Source of the DNA: Mesorhizobium sp. B2-3-4
GTDB lineage: Bacteria; Pseudomonadota; Alphaproteobacteria; Rhizobiales; Rhizobiaceae
Assembly (NCBI RefSeq): GCF_006442315.1
Contig: NZ_VFVY01000022.1
Location: 62,001-126,000 of the forward strand
Reading direction: 5' to 3'
Length of the DNA: 64,000 bases
The stretch's first letter is position 1, and each line of letters opens with the position of its first letter. Shown in pieces: positions 15,339-24,009 of this stretch. A program made the translations under genes and the position numbers. The notes beneath the pieces are model-generated. The model worked only from the letters and a program-made list of their open reading frames with translations. It ran no database searches and was not told the origin of the DNA.

Positions 15339-15362
15339 GACGTAGCTCCGCGTTTTTGCCGC

Positions 15363-15387
15363 AACACCCGGCAAAGTGATTGGTTCC
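15363..15387 (-). promoter_or_regulatory. EcfG-type promoter
   Basis: Minus strand GGAAC (15387-15383), 18 nt, TT (15364-15363), -10 TGTT, directed at 15338. Confidence 0.65.
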
Positions 15388-15427
15388 GCAGATTGGCCAT
15401 CTGGTTCAGAAAACGCGCGATGTCGAA

Positions 15428-15452
15428 GGAACATCCGCGCCCGGCGCAAGTT
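15428..15452 (+). promoter_or_regulatory. EcfG-type promoter
   Basis: GGAAC (15428-15432), 18 nt, TT (15451-15452), -10 AGTT, 41 nt before the ATG of the SDR gene. Confidence 0.65.
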
Positions 15453-15492
15453 CGGGTCTCATTCCGAATTGTTCTGGTCATCGGAGGATCAA

Positions 15493-16278
15493 ATGGAAGA
15501 CGCCAAGCTCGCCGTTGTAACCGGCGCTTCAAGCGGAATCGGCAGGGAACTCGCCAAACTTTGCGCCAAGGACGGTTATGACCTGATCGTCGTGGCCGAC
15601 GAGCCGGCGATCCGCCAGGCTGCCGAGGCGTTTCAGTCGCATAATGTGACGGTCGAAGCTGTTGAGGCCGACCTTTCGACCGAGGACGGCGCTGATCGGC
15701 TGATTGCGGCAATCGGTGACCGCCCGATTGACTTGTTGTTTCTCAATGCCGGGCGCGGGTTGGGGCGCGGCTTCGTCGACCAGGATTGGGCACAGGTCCG
15801 CCGCGTCATCGACACCAATGTCACCGGCACAGTCTATCTTGCCCGCCAGCTCGGCGAGCGCATGGTGCGTAACGGCCGCGGCCGAATCCTGTTTACCGGC
15901 TCGATTGCCGGCTTCATGCCCGGCACCTTCCAGGCGGTTTATAACGGCACAAAGGCGTTTATCGATTCCTTCGCGGTCGCACTGCGTCACGAGCTTAGGG
16001 ACAGTGGCGTTACCGTCACTGTGCTGATGCCCGGCGCGACGCAGACGCGGTTCTTCGAGCGTGCCGACATGATGGACACCAAGGTCGGAACCGCTGAGAA
16101 GGATAATCCTGCTGATGTCGCCAGGGACGGCTATGACGCCATGATGGCCGGCGAGCAGCAGGTGATCAGCGGCTGGAAAAACAAGCTTCAGGTCGCGGCG
16201 GCGCATGTCACTCCAGCCGGCGCCCTGGCCGAGCAGCACCGCGGCATGGCCGAGCCCGGCTCGGCCGCCAAGGGCTGA
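15493..16278 (+). CDS. SDR family oxidoreductase
   Basis: A 261-residue classical short-chain dehydrogenase. NAD(P) binding motif VVTGASSGIGRELAKL at the N-terminus, LFLNAGRGLG for the NAG motif, catalytic Ser in FTGSIAG and the Tyr-Lys pair in YNGTKAF. Length is normal. The ATG at 15493 follows GGAGG. Substrate unknown. It is followed, after its own EcfG-type promoter, by a zinc alcohol dehydrogenase, so both belong to the same stress regulon. Confidence 0.85.
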   Translation: MEDAKLAVVTGASSGIGRELAKLCAKDGYDLIVVADEPAIRQAAEAFQSHNVTVEAVEADLSTEDGADRLIAAIGDRPIDLLFLNAGRGLGRGFVDQDWAQVRRVIDTNVTGTVYLARQLGERMVRNGRGRILFTGSIAGFMPGTFQAVYNGTKAFIDSFAVALRHELRDSGVTVTVLMPGATQTRFFERADMMDTKVGTAEKDNPADVARDGYDAMMAGEQQVISGWKNKLQVAAAHVTPAGALAEQHRGMAEPGSAAKG

Positions 16279-16300
16279 GACCGGCGGCCTAATCAGCGGC

Positions 16301-16325
16301 GGAACATTTCACCTCCGGGCAAGTT
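16301..16325 (+). promoter_or_regulatory. EcfG-type promoter
   Basis: GGAAC (16301-16305), 18 nt, TT (16324-16325), -10 AGTT, 44 nt before the alcohol dehydrogenase start. Confidence 0.65.
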
Positions 16326-16368
16326 CGGCATCATCGATCTTGTCCAGCACATCCCAAGGGAGCAGCAC

Positions 16369-17547
16369 ATGAAAGCCCTCACCTGGCACGGCAAAGGCGA
16401 CATACGTTGTGAACAGGTGGCTGATCCGACCATCCAGGATGATCGCGACATCATCATCAAGGTCACCTGCTGCGCCATTTGCGGATCGGATCTGCATTTG
16501 ATGAACGGCTACATGCCGACGATGAAGTCGGGCGATGTGCTGGGCCATGAGACGATGGGCGAAGTGGTGGAAGTCGGCCGCGGCCACACCAAATTCAAGA
16601 AAGGCGACCGCGTCGTCGTTCCCTTCAACATCTCGTGCGGCGAATGCTGGTTCTGCCAGCGCGGGCTATTCTCGCTTTGCGACCGCTCAAATCCGAACGC
16701 CAAGGAGGCGGCGAAGGTGATGGGACAATCGCCTGCCGGCCTGTTCGGCTACTCGCATCTTGTCGGCGGCTACTGGGGTGGCCAGGCCGAGTATCTGCGC
16801 GTGCCCTTCGCCGATGTCGGCCCGATCAAGGTGCCCGACGGTATCGGCGACGAGCAGGTGCTGTTTTTGTCCGACATCTTTCCGACCGGCTACATGGCGG
16901 CGGAAAATGCCGGCATCGAGGGCGGCGATACGGTTGCCATCTGGGGATGCGGTCCGGTCGGCCAATTCGCCATACAGAGCGCCTGGATGCTGGGCGCCGG
17001 GCGCGTCATCGCCATCGACAAGGTGCCGGAGCGATTGGCGCTGGCACGTACGCACGGCCGGGCGGAGACACTCGATTTCAGCAACTCCAACATCTACGAC
17101 GCGCTGATGTCGATGACCAACGGGCGCGGACCGGATCGCTGCATCGATTGCGTCGGCACGGAGTCCGATCCCGGCGCAAGCTTCGATGCCATGCTCGACA
17201 AGGTGAAGGCGGCCGTCTATCTCGGCACAGACAGGCCGCATGTCTTGCGCGAGGCCATCTACTCTTGCCGCAAAGGCGGCACGATCTCGGTGCCCGGCGT
17301 CTACATCGGGCTTGTCGACCATATCCCGTTCGGCGCTGCCATGAACAAGGGCCTGACGTTTCGCATGGGACAGACCCACACGCAGCGCTATCTAGAGCCG
17401 CTGCTGCAGAAGGTCCAGAACGGCGATATCGATCCGTCCTTCGTCATTACCCATCGGGCTGGCCTCGACGCCGGGCCCGATCTCTACAAGACCTTCCGCG
17501 ACAAGGAGGATGGCTGCATAAAAGTGGTGATGCGCCCGCACGGCTGA
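16369..17547 (+). CDS. zinc-dependent alcohol dehydrogenase
   Basis: A 392-residue medium-chain dehydrogenase of the type often labelled glutathione-independent formaldehyde dehydrogenase-like. Catalytic zinc motif CAICGSDLHLMNGYM and GHETMGEVVEVG; structural zinc cysteines in CGECWFCQRGLFSLC; Rossmann motif WGCGPVGQFAIQSAWMLGA. The final third has VPGVYIG and VITHRAGLD typical of the family. The ATG follows GGGAG. Substrate is likely an alcohol or aldehyde but cannot be fixed. It is followed by a small protein gene, perhaps in the same transcript, and a terminator at 17866-17895. Confidence 0.9.
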   Translation: MKALTWHGKGDIRCEQVADPTIQDDRDIIIKVTCCAICGSDLHLMNGYMPTMKSGDVLGHETMGEVVEVGRGHTKFKKGDRVVVPFNISCGECWFCQRGLFSLCDRSNPNAKEAAKVMGQSPAGLFGYSHLVGGYWGGQAEYLRVPFADVGPIKVPDGIGDEQVLFLSDIFPTGYMAAENAGIEGGDTVAIWGCGPVGQFAIQSAWMLGAGRVIAIDKVPERLALARTHGRAETLDFSNSNIYDALMSMTNGRGPDRCIDCVGTESDPGASFDAMLDKVKAAVYLGTDRPHVLREAIYSCRKGGTISVPGVYIGLVDHIPFGAAMNKGLTFRMGQTHTQRYLEPLLQKVQNGDIDPSFVITHRAGLDAGPDLYKTFRDKEDGCIKVVMRPHG

Positions 17548-17597
17548 ACCTCCTGTCCAACGGGCCGATTGATGCTGAGTGATGAAGGAGATTGCAA

Positions 17598-17852
17598 ATG
17601 GTCAGGGATAAGCCCATGCCGGCAAAACAGAGCGCCAGGCCGCCGGTGACGTCGCCCGGCGCCGATGGCCTGCCGCATCCTCGCCGCGACGCCGAAGACA
17701 GCGATGCCGGCGCCAGGCCGACGGCCCCCAAGACGGCCGGTGCGCAGGAAGCATCCGGATCGCCGCTCGACAGCCGCATTGCCAACCGAAATGCCGGCCG
17801 CCCTCGCCAGGCAGGGGCGACGCCTCGCCCCACCGACAAACCGCTGGGCTAA
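17598..17852 (+). CDS. small disordered protein
   Basis: An 84-residue protein rich in Pro, Ala, Arg, Asp and Gly with no hydrophobic core (MVRDKPMPAKQSARPPVTSP at the start). The ATG at 17598 follows GAAGGAG at about 7 nt. There is no separate stress-type promoter; it lies 50 nt after the alcohol dehydrogenase and before a terminator, so co-transcription is likely. Probably intrinsically disordered, function unknown. Confidence 0.55.
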   Translation: MVRDKPMPAKQSARPPVTSPGADGLPHPRRDAEDSDAGARPTAPKTAGAQEASGSPLDSRIANRNAGRPRQAGATPRPTDKPLG

Positions 17853-17865
17853 GAAAGCCTACGGT

Positions 17866-17895
17866 GCGGCGCCGAAGTCCGGCGCCGCTCCTCTT
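17866..17895 (+). terminator. intrinsic terminator
   Basis: GCGGCGCC (17866-17873) pairs with GGCGCCGC (17881-17888), followed by TCCTCTTTT. It ends the alcohol dehydrogenase transcript opposite the convergent SDR gene ending at 17902. Confidence 0.7.
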
Positions 17896-17901
17896 TTGCG
17901 G

Positions 17902-18924
17902 TCAGGGCCCGCCTCCGCCACCGACAGCACCATAGACCTGGCCGGTCGCGTAGCTGTCCTCCTGCGAAGCCAGGAGCACATAGATCGAGGCCAGTTCAGC
18001 AGGCTGGCCCGGCCTGCCCATCGGGCTGTCGGCGCCAAACTGCGGGAGCTTCTCTGGGAACTGGCCGCCGCTTGGCTGCAGCGGCGTCCAGATCGGCCCT
18101 GGAGCTACGGCATTGACGCGAATGCCTTTCTTGGCCACCTGCTTTGCCAGGCTCTTGGTGAAGTTCTGGCCGCAGGCCTTGGTCATGGCGTAGTCGATCA
18201 GCGCCTCGTCCGGATCGTAGGCGTTGACCGAACTGGTGATGATGATCGACGACCCCGCATCCATATGCTTCAGCGCCGCTTTGGTGATCCAGAACATGGC
18301 GTAGACATTGGTCTTGAAGGTCCAGTCGAAGGCTTCCGTCGTAATGTCGGCAAGGTCTTTTTGCGGGTGCTGACGGGCGGCGTTGCTGACCAGTATATCC
18401 AGTCCGCCGAGGCCGGCAACCGCATCCTCGACCAGCTTGTGGCAGAAGCTTTCCTCGCGGATGTCGCCAGGCAGCGGCAGCGCCTTCCTGCCGGCTGCCT
18501 CGATCAGCTGCACGACCTCCCTGGCGTCGGGCTCTTCAGCCGGCAGATAGTTGATGGCGACGTCGGCACCTTCGCGCGCAAAGGCGATGGCGGCGGCGCG
18601 GCCCATGCCGGAATCACCGCCGGTGATCAGCGCCTTGCGGCCGGCCAGCCGGCCGGAACCCTTGTAGCTATTCTCGCCGTGATCGGGCCGCGGATCCATT
18701 TTGGAGGCGAGGCCCGGCCAGTCCTGCTGCTGCGGCTTGAATGGCGGCTGCGGGTATTGCTTGGTCGGGTCCTGCTTGGCGGGCGCCGCGGCCGGGCCGG
18801 AAGCCGCCGCCGCGTTGGCCTGCTGCGCCTGAGCTGGCGTTGCCAGCGCGGCAAGCATGCCGCCGGCCATGCCGCCGACCACGGTGCGGCGCGACGTTCC
18901 GGCGGGAGTTGATTTGTCCGACAT
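17902..18924 (-). CDS. SDR family oxidoreductase with Tat-like signal (YghA-like)
   Basis: A 340-residue protein. An N-terminal twin-arginine-like segment (TSRRTVVGGMAGGMLAALA, then AQA-QQ) suggests export to the periplasm with bound cofactor, although the Tat motif is imperfect. A Pro/Gln-rich linker leads to an SDR domain: ALITGGDSGMGRAAAIAFA, DILVSNAARQH, IITSSVNAY, and the Tyr-Lys pair in IDYAMTKA, with VNAVAPGPIWTPLQ. The closest described type is the YghA/YhdF group. It follows the small gene at 18989-19264 on the same strand and probably shares its stress promoter. Confidence 0.85.
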   Translation of the reverse strand: MSDKSTPAGTSRRTVVGGMAGGMLAALATPAQAQQANAAAASGPAAAPAKQDPTKQYPQPPFKPQQQDWPGLASKMDPRPDHGENSYKGSGRLAGRKALITGGDSGMGRAAAIAFAREGADVAINYLPAEEPDAREVVQLIEAAGRKALPLPGDIREESFCHKLVEDAVAGLGGLDILVSNAARQHPQKDLADITTEAFDWTFKTNVYAMFWITKAALKHMDAGSSIIITSSVNAYDPDEALIDYAMTKACGQNFTKSLAKQVAKKGIRVNAVAPGPIWTPLQPSGGQFPEKLPQFGADSPMGRPGQPAELASIYVLLASQEDSYATGQVYGAVGGGGGP

Positions 18925-18988
18925 GTCTTACTCCTGCTAAATGCCGGCTCCGCCGGCGATGATGGTGGTGTGGCTGCGCTGATGCGCC

Positions 18989-19264
18989 TCAGCTTGTGGC
19001 GCCGGTGCGCTCCACGAATTTGTTGAAGCGGCTCTGTCCGCCGTTGCCGGACTCTTCCTGATGCAGGAAAGCCAGATCGTTTTCATCGAAGATGCGGAAG
19101 AACTCGTCCCACTCGATCGGTTCGAGCGTGTCTTCAGGCTCGCCGAAGTCGATCCGCAGAATGCCGCCCTTGCCGCCCGTGCGGACAACGGCGGGACGGC
19201 CGTCCCGCTCCTCCACCCAATTGCGGATTTCCTCGTGATTGGTTGTCTTTTTCGCTTCGGACAT
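18989..19264 (-). CDS. small conserved protein, paralogue of 5978-6241
   Basis: A 91-residue protein: MSEAKKTTNHEEIRNWVEER, GRPAVVRTGGKGGILRIDF, EWDEFFRIFDENDLAFLHQ. It matches 5978-6241 along its whole length. As with that copy, relatives carry misleading enzyme names; no catalytic motif is visible. An EcfG-type promoter lies 38 nt upstream, in a divergent pair with the promoter of the glycan cluster. Confidence 0.75.
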   Translation of the reverse strand: MSEAKKTTNHEEIRNWVEERDGRPAVVRTGGKGGILRIDFGEPEDTLEPIEWDEFFRIFDENDLAFLHQEESGNGGQSRFNKFVERTGATS

Positions 19265-19301
19265 CGCTTACCCTTTCTCGCTGTCGGCCGATGAGCCGCC
19301 T

Positions 19302-19326
19302 AACAGCGGCGAAGGAGCAATGTTCC
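19302..19326 (-). promoter_or_regulatory. EcfG-type promoter
   Basis: Minus strand GGAAC (19326-19322), 18 nt, TT (19303-19302), -10 TGTT, directed at 19264 and probably the SDR gene after it. Confidence 0.65.
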
Positions 19327-19393
19327 AATGCATTGCGTTCGGGCTTGCGCCGTCTGGTTGCACAATCGGGCGAAGGAACTTTCTTGAAGCAAG

Positions 19394-19418
19394 GGAACAA
19401 ACCTTTTGCCCGACAGTT
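19394..19418 (+). promoter_or_regulatory. EcfG-type promoter of the first glycan operon
   Basis: GGAAC (19394-19398), 18 nt, TT (19417-19418), -10 AGTT, 51 nt before the GTG of the first epimerase. The eight genes from 19469 to 28392 follow with overlaps or gaps of a few bases, so this may drive all of them. Confidence 0.65.
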
Positions 19419-19468
19419 CGGGGCGCCAAAGCCATATCTTGCCCAAGCCAAATCTCAGAGGAGTTATC

Positions 19469-20575
19469 GTGAAACGCATACTGGTTACGGGAGGCTGCGG
19501 CTTCATTGGCCGTCACGTCGCCCAGGAGCTTGTCGAACATGGCTATGAGGTGCGCATCCTGGACGCACTGCTGGAGCAGGTGCATGGCGCTGAGGCCATC
19601 ACTCTTCCCGCCGGCGCCGAGTTGATGAAGGGCGATGTCCTTGACCGCGAGATCGTGGTCGAGGCGTTGTCGAATGTCGATGCGGTCGTCCACCTGGCCG
19701 CCGAAGTCGGCGTTGGCCAATCCATGTACGAGATCGCCCGCTATGTCGGCACCAACGATCTCGGCACCGCGATCATCTTGGAAGCATTGATCAAGCGGCC
19801 GGTCGAAAGGGTCGTCGTCGCCTCCTCGATGAGCATCTATGGCGAGGGCCTCTACGAAACCGCGGACGGCCGGCGCATCGACGATGCGCGCCGCAAGGCC
19901 AGCGACATCAAGAGTGGCCAGTGGGACCTTTTGTCGGACGGCGGAGACAGGCTTGCCCCTGTGCCCACCGATGAAGAGAAGCGGGCCGATCTTGCCTCGA
20001 TCTATGCGCTCACCAAATACGCACAGGAGCGGGCCGTGCTGATCTTCGGCCAGGCTTACGGCATCGACGCGGTGGCGCTGCGCCTCTTCAACGTATTCGG
20101 CGCCGGCCAGGCGCTTTCCAACCCCTATACCGGCGTGCTTGCCAATTTCGCAGCCCGCCTGGCGAACGGCCAGCGGCCGATGATTTTCGAGGACGGCGAG
20201 CAGAAGCGCGACTTTGTCCATGTGCGCGACGTCGCGCGGGCCTTTCGCCTGGCACTGGAGCAGCGTCAGGCGCAGGGCCACGCCATCAATATCGGCAGCG
20301 GCCGCTCCTACACAATCAGCGAGGTCGCCCGCCTGCTCGCAGACGCGATGGGCGAGCCCGGCCTGAGACCGGAAATCCTCGGCAAGTCACGCTCGGGCGA
20401 TATCCGCAACTGCTTTGCCGATATTTCAAAAGCGCACGAATTGCTCGGCTTCGAACCGGAACACCGGCTGGAACACTCCCTCGACGAGTTTGTCGCCTGG
20501 GTTCGCAACACCGTCGCCATCGACCGTGGTGCTGACATGAAGCGGGAATTGGAAGAGCGGGGACTGGTTTCATGA
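19469..20575 (+). CDS. NAD-dependent sugar epimerase/dehydratase
   Basis: A 368-residue extended SDR acting on a nucleotide sugar. ILVTGGCGFIGRHVAQELVE binds NAD; VVHLAAEVGVGQSMYE, SSMSIYGEG and YALTKYAQER supply the Ser, Tyr and Lys of the active site. C-terminal substrate region with FNVFGAGQALSNPYTGV and GEQKRDFVHVRDVARAF. The GTG start at 19469 follows GAGGAG at 5 nt. First gene of the operon; its stop overlaps the next start. The exact sugar cannot be read from the sequence. Confidence 0.85.
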   Translation: MKRILVTGGCGFIGRHVAQELVEHGYEVRILDALLEQVHGAEAITLPAGAELMKGDVLDREIVVEALSNVDAVVHLAAEVGVGQSMYEIARYVGTNDLGTAIILEALIKRPVERVVVASSMSIYGEGLYETADGRRIDDARRKASDIKSGQWDLLSDGGDRLAPVPTDEEKRADLASIYALTKYAQERAVLIFGQAYGIDAVALRLFNVFGAGQALSNPYTGVLANFAARLANGQRPMIFEDGEQKRDFVHVRDVARAFRLALEQRQAQGHAINIGSGRSYTISEVARLLADAMGEPGLRPEILGKSRSGDIRNCFADISKAHELLGFEPEHRLEHSLDEFVAWVRNTVAIDRGADMKRELEERGLVS

Positions 20576-21633
20576 GCCATCACCGCGAGGCTGTCATTGC
20601 CATCATCGGCGGCAGCGGCTTCATCGGCTCCAATCTCGCCGACAGCCTATTGTCGGATGGCAAGCCGGTGCTGGTCATCGACAATCTCAGCCGCCCGGGC
20701 GTCGAGCAGAACCTGCAATGGCTGGCGCAAAAACATGGCAACTTGCTTGCCGTGGAACGGGCCGATGTGCGCAATGCAGAGGCGATGACGTCCACGCTGA
20801 CCTTCGCGAAGGCGATATTCCATCTCGCCGCGCAGACGGCTGTGACCACCAGTCTCGTCACCCCGAAGGACGATCTCGATATCAATCTAAGGGGCACATT
20901 CCATGTGCTGGAGGCCGCTCGTCAGACCGGCGCACCAGTGATCTTCGCCAGCACCAACAAGGTTTATGGCGCCTTGCCGCAAATCGCGGTGCGGCAAGCA
21001 CGGGACCGCTACGAGCCTTGCGACGATGACATCCGCGCCCACGGCGTCGACGAGGCTGTCGGGCTCGATTTCTGCACGCCCTATGGCTGTTCCAAGGGGG
21101 CGGCCGATCAATATGTCCTCGACTACGCCAAGTCCTACGGCTTGCGCACGGCGGTGCTGCGCATGAGCTGCATCTACGGACCGCGCCAATTTGGCACCGA
21201 GGATCAGGGCTGGGTCGCGCATTTCCTGCTGAGCGCGCTCTCCGGCCACCCCATCACCATTTACGGCGACGGCCGGCAAGTGCGCGACGTCCTGCATGTC
21301 AGCGATGCGGTCTCCGCCTATCGCGGCGTGCTTGCCGGCATCGACCATCTCAAGGGCCAAGCCTTCAATTTGGGTGGCGGACCGCGCAATGCTGTCAGCC
21401 TGCGGATGCTGTTGGCCGAGATCGCAAGCATGACCGGCCGAAAAATCGCGCTTCATTACGACCGCGAGCGCACCGGCGACCAACCGTTCTTCGTTGCCGA
21501 TACCCGCAAGATCGAAGCCGCGCTCGGCTGGAAGGCGAAATTCACATGGCGAGATGGCGTTCGCGACCTCGCCGACTGGCTGCGGCAGCATCGACTGGCG
21601 CCAGGCCTGCAAGCCGCGAGGTATGTTGCATGA
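20572..21633 (+). CDS. NAD-dependent epimerase, CDP-paratose 2-epimerase-like
   Basis: A 353-residue extended SDR. IIGGSGFIGSNLADSLLSDG at the N-terminus, FHLAAQTAVTTSL, STNKVYGALP, and the active-site string FCTPYGCSKGAADQYVLDYA, a pattern I associate with CDP-paratose/CDP-tyvelose 2-epimerases. It therefore probably inverts C2 of a nucleotide-linked hexose, but the substrate is inference. The ATG overlaps the previous stop by 4 bp (ATGA). Confidence 0.85.
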   Translation: MSHHREAVIAIIGGSGFIGSNLADSLLSDGKPVLVIDNLSRPGVEQNLQWLAQKHGNLLAVERADVRNAEAMTSTLTFAKAIFHLAAQTAVTTSLVTPKDDLDINLRGTFHVLEAARQTGAPVIFASTNKVYGALPQIAVRQARDRYEPCDDDIRAHGVDEAVGLDFCTPYGCSKGAADQYVLDYAKSYGLRTAVLRMSCIYGPRQFGTEDQGWVAHFLLSALSGHPITIYGDGRQVRDVLHVSDAVSAYRGVLAGIDHLKGQAFNLGGGPRNAVSLRMLLAEIASMTGRKIALHYDRERTGDQPFFVADTRKIEAALGWKAKFTWRDGVRDLADWLRQHRLAPGLQAARYVA

Positions 21634-22922
21634 AAGTCGCCTTGGTCAATCCCTGCTGGACATACGAACACAGCATCTATTTTGGCTGCCGCCAGCCGCA
21701 TCTGCCGCTGGAGCTCGGCTACTCCAAGGCAATGCTGGAATCCGACGGCCACGAAGTGCTGATGCTTGACGGGCAATTGCAAAACCTTGACAACGCCGCG
21801 CTTGCCGAGCGGGTGGCAGCCTTCGCGCCCGATATGAGCGTCGTGACCACTGCGCCGACCTACCTGTTCTGGCGCTGCGCGCCGCCAGAGCTGCGGGTGC
21901 CGGCGGAATTCCTGGGCCATCTCGCGGGACGCGGCGGCCGCACCGTCGCGGTCGGACCGCATGGGTCGGCGACGCCGGCGCCGACGCTGCGCAAGCTCGG
22001 CGTGGATATCGTCGTCAAAGGCGAATGCGAGGAGATCGTGGCCGATCTCGCCCGCCGCCACGACTGGGAAAACGTGCCGCACACGGCGCGCCTCGCCAAT
22101 GGCGCGCTCGCCGCCAATGGCGGCACACATGCAAGCCGCTTCGTCGACCACCCTGCCTTGCACTGGCCCTCCGAGTGGATCGCGGCACATGCGCATCATC
22201 ACCATCGGTTCGACGCCAACCAGCTCGGAGCCGGCGCCGAGGTGGAGGCGTCGCGCGGCTGTCCCTACAATTGCAGCTTCTGTGCCAAGATCGATTTTCG
22301 CGACGGCTATCGCCGCCGCAATCATGACGCCGTCTTGGCCGAGATCGACGGACTGATCGCACAGGGCGTAGGCTATATCTACTTCATCGACGAGATCTTC
22401 CTGCCGCAGAAGGCCCTTCTGGAGGCGCTGGTCGATCGCGACATCCAGTTCGGCGTGCAGACCCGCATCGATCTCTGGAAACCGGAGCTGTTGAGGTTGC
22501 TGGGCGCAGCCGGCTGCGTGTCGATCGAAGCTGGTCTCGAAAGTCTCACCGTTGAAGGCCGCGAAATGCTGGCCAAGCGCTGCCGGCTGGGCACCGAGGA
22601 ACTTGCCGCGCTGCTGGTCGATGCCCGCCGTCATGTCCCCTTCGTGCAGGCCAATCTGATCGGCGTCGTCGAGGACGATCCGGCGCTTGTGGATTATTGG
22701 CGCAAGCACCTCATCGACAATGGCGTCTGGGCCAATGAGCCGGTGCCGCTTTATCCGTATCCGAGTTCGCCCAGCTATCGCGAGCTGTGGGGTGAACCCG
22801 ACGATTTAGCCTGGGAACGTGCTCACGAGCACTATCTCGCCTCCTTCGAGACCTTCAGCGACATCCAGGAAAAACGCCCGCGTGCCCTGGCGGAGTTGGA
22901 GGCCACATGCTGCAGTCATTGA
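21630..22922 (+). CDS. B12-binding radical SAM protein
   Basis: A 430-residue protein with an N-terminal cobalamin-binding-type Rossmann domain (MKVALVNPCWTYEHSIYFGC; about 1-170) and a radical SAM domain with the cluster motif CPYNCSFC at about residues 211-218. It lacks the DxHxxG motif of canonical B12 binding, as many members do. Such enzymes methylate unactivated carbons or rearrange sugars. I recall a rhizobial gene cluster described around such an enzyme, but cannot verify it here. Overlaps both neighbours (ATGA at 21630; 16 bp at 22907). It probably modifies the glycan or a sugar precursor. Confidence 0.85.
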   Translation: MKVALVNPCWTYEHSIYFGCRQPHLPLELGYSKAMLESDGHEVLMLDGQLQNLDNAALAERVAAFAPDMSVVTTAPTYLFWRCAPPELRVPAEFLGHLAGRGGRTVAVGPHGSATPAPTLRKLGVDIVVKGECEEIVADLARRHDWENVPHTARLANGALAANGGTHASRFVDHPALHWPSEWIAAHAHHHHRFDANQLGAGAEVEASRGCPYNCSFCAKIDFRDGYRRRNHDAVLAEIDGLIAQGVGYIYFIDEIFLPQKALLEALVDRDIQFGVQTRIDLWKPELLRLLGAAGCVSIEAGLESLTVEGREMLAKRCRLGTEELAALLVDARRHVPFVQANLIGVVEDDPALVDYWRKHLIDNGVWANEPVPLYPYPSSPSYRELWGEPDDLAWERAHEHYLASFETFSDIQEKRPRALAELEATCCSH

Positions 22923-24007
22923 TCCGTCATCCGCGGCGCATTCTGATGACGACCGACGCCGTCGGCGGGGTGTGGCGCTATTCGCTCGATCTGGCACGCG
23001 CCATGGCAGCCGAGGGCAACAGCATCGTGCTGGCGGGGCTGGGACCCGAGCCGTCGCGAGACCAGGCGGCTGAGGCGCGCTCCTTTGCCACGCTGGCGTG
23101 GCTGAGGACGCCGCCGGACTGGATGACCCGCGACGAGAACGACCTCGACCGGCTGCCCGCAGAACTCGACGCCCTCGTCAGCGCTCATGCCATCGATCTC
23201 GTGCATCTCAATGCGCCGTCGCAGGCGGTTGGTCTCGAGCTTCGATGCCCAATCGTGGCGGTATCGCATTCCTGCGTGGTGACATGGCTGCATGCGGTGC
23301 GCGGCGACGTCATCGCAGGCGATTGGGTCTGGCAGTGGGAGCGCCACAGAGCAGGTTTCGAACGGGCCGATGCCGTCATTGCGCCGAGCCGAAGCCATGC
23401 CACCGCGCTGCAGGCCTGCTATGGGCCGATCGCAAGACTGTCCGTCGTCCACAATGGCGCCATTCCCGGCTGCACTGCCGAAGGACGCGATACTTTCGTG
23501 TTTGCCGCGGCGCGCTGGTGGGACGAGGGCAAGAACGCCGATGCTCTCGACAAGGCGGCAGCGATCGCGCCGTGGCCGGTCTACGCGGCCGGGTCGCTCA
23601 AAGGCCCCGACGGGCAGCGTGCCCAGCTCGACAATTGCAGCGCGCTCGGCCGGGTCGGCTATGCCGAAGTGCGCCGGATGATGGCGAGAGCAGGCATCTT
23701 CGTGTCGCCGTCCATCTACGAGCCGTTCGGGCTTGCCGCGCTTGAAGCCGCGTCATCCGGCACGCCTCTGGTTCTCGCCGACATTCCCACCTACCGCGAG
23801 ATCTGGGACGGCGCAGCGCTGTTCTTCGAGGCACGCGATGCTCAAGGGCTTGCAGGCTGCATCGCCCGGCTGGCGGGCGACGACGAATTGCGGGGTCGAC
23901 TCGGCAGGCACGCGGCGGAACGAGCTCGCAGGTTCTCGCTGCCAGCCCAGTCCGGCGCGACGAGCGAAATCTACGATCTGGCGGCCGTGGCCGCCGCGGG
24001 ACGCTAG
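22907..24007 (+). CDS. glycosyltransferase family 4
   Basis: A 366-residue GT-B retaining glycosyltransferase. The N-terminal acceptor domain begins RILMTTDAVGGVWRYSLDLA; the C-terminal donor domain has the GT4 pattern SPSIYEPFGLAALEAASSGT with the paired Glu residues, then PLVLADIPTYREIW. Cytoplasmic; no membrane segment. Overlaps the radical SAM gene by 16 bp. The donor sugar is unknown. Confidence 0.85.
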   Translation: MLQSLIRHPRRILMTTDAVGGVWRYSLDLARAMAAEGNSIVLAGLGPEPSRDQAAEARSFATLAWLRTPPDWMTRDENDLDRLPAELDALVSAHAIDLVHLNAPSQAVGLELRCPIVAVSHSCVVTWLHAVRGDVIAGDWVWQWERHRAGFERADAVIAPSRSHATALQACYGPIARLSVVHNGAIPGCTAEGRDTFVFAAARWWDEGKNADALDKAAAIAPWPVYAAGSLKGPDGQRAQLDNCSALGRVGYAEVRRMMARAGIFVSPSIYEPFGLAALEAASSGTPLVLADIPTYREIWDGAALFFEARDAQGLAGCIARLAGDDELRGRLGRHAAERARRFSLPAQSGATSEIYDLAAVAAAGR

Positions 24008-24009
24008 CC

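Noticed and set aside
17665..18912. Long plus-strand frame of 415 codons
   Set aside because: It lies opposite the SDR gene at 17902-18924, has no ribosome site and has the composition of an antisense shadow in GC-rich DNA.
21456..22709. Long minus-strand frame of 417 codons
   Set aside because: Antisense to the radical SAM gene, whose motifs are unambiguous.
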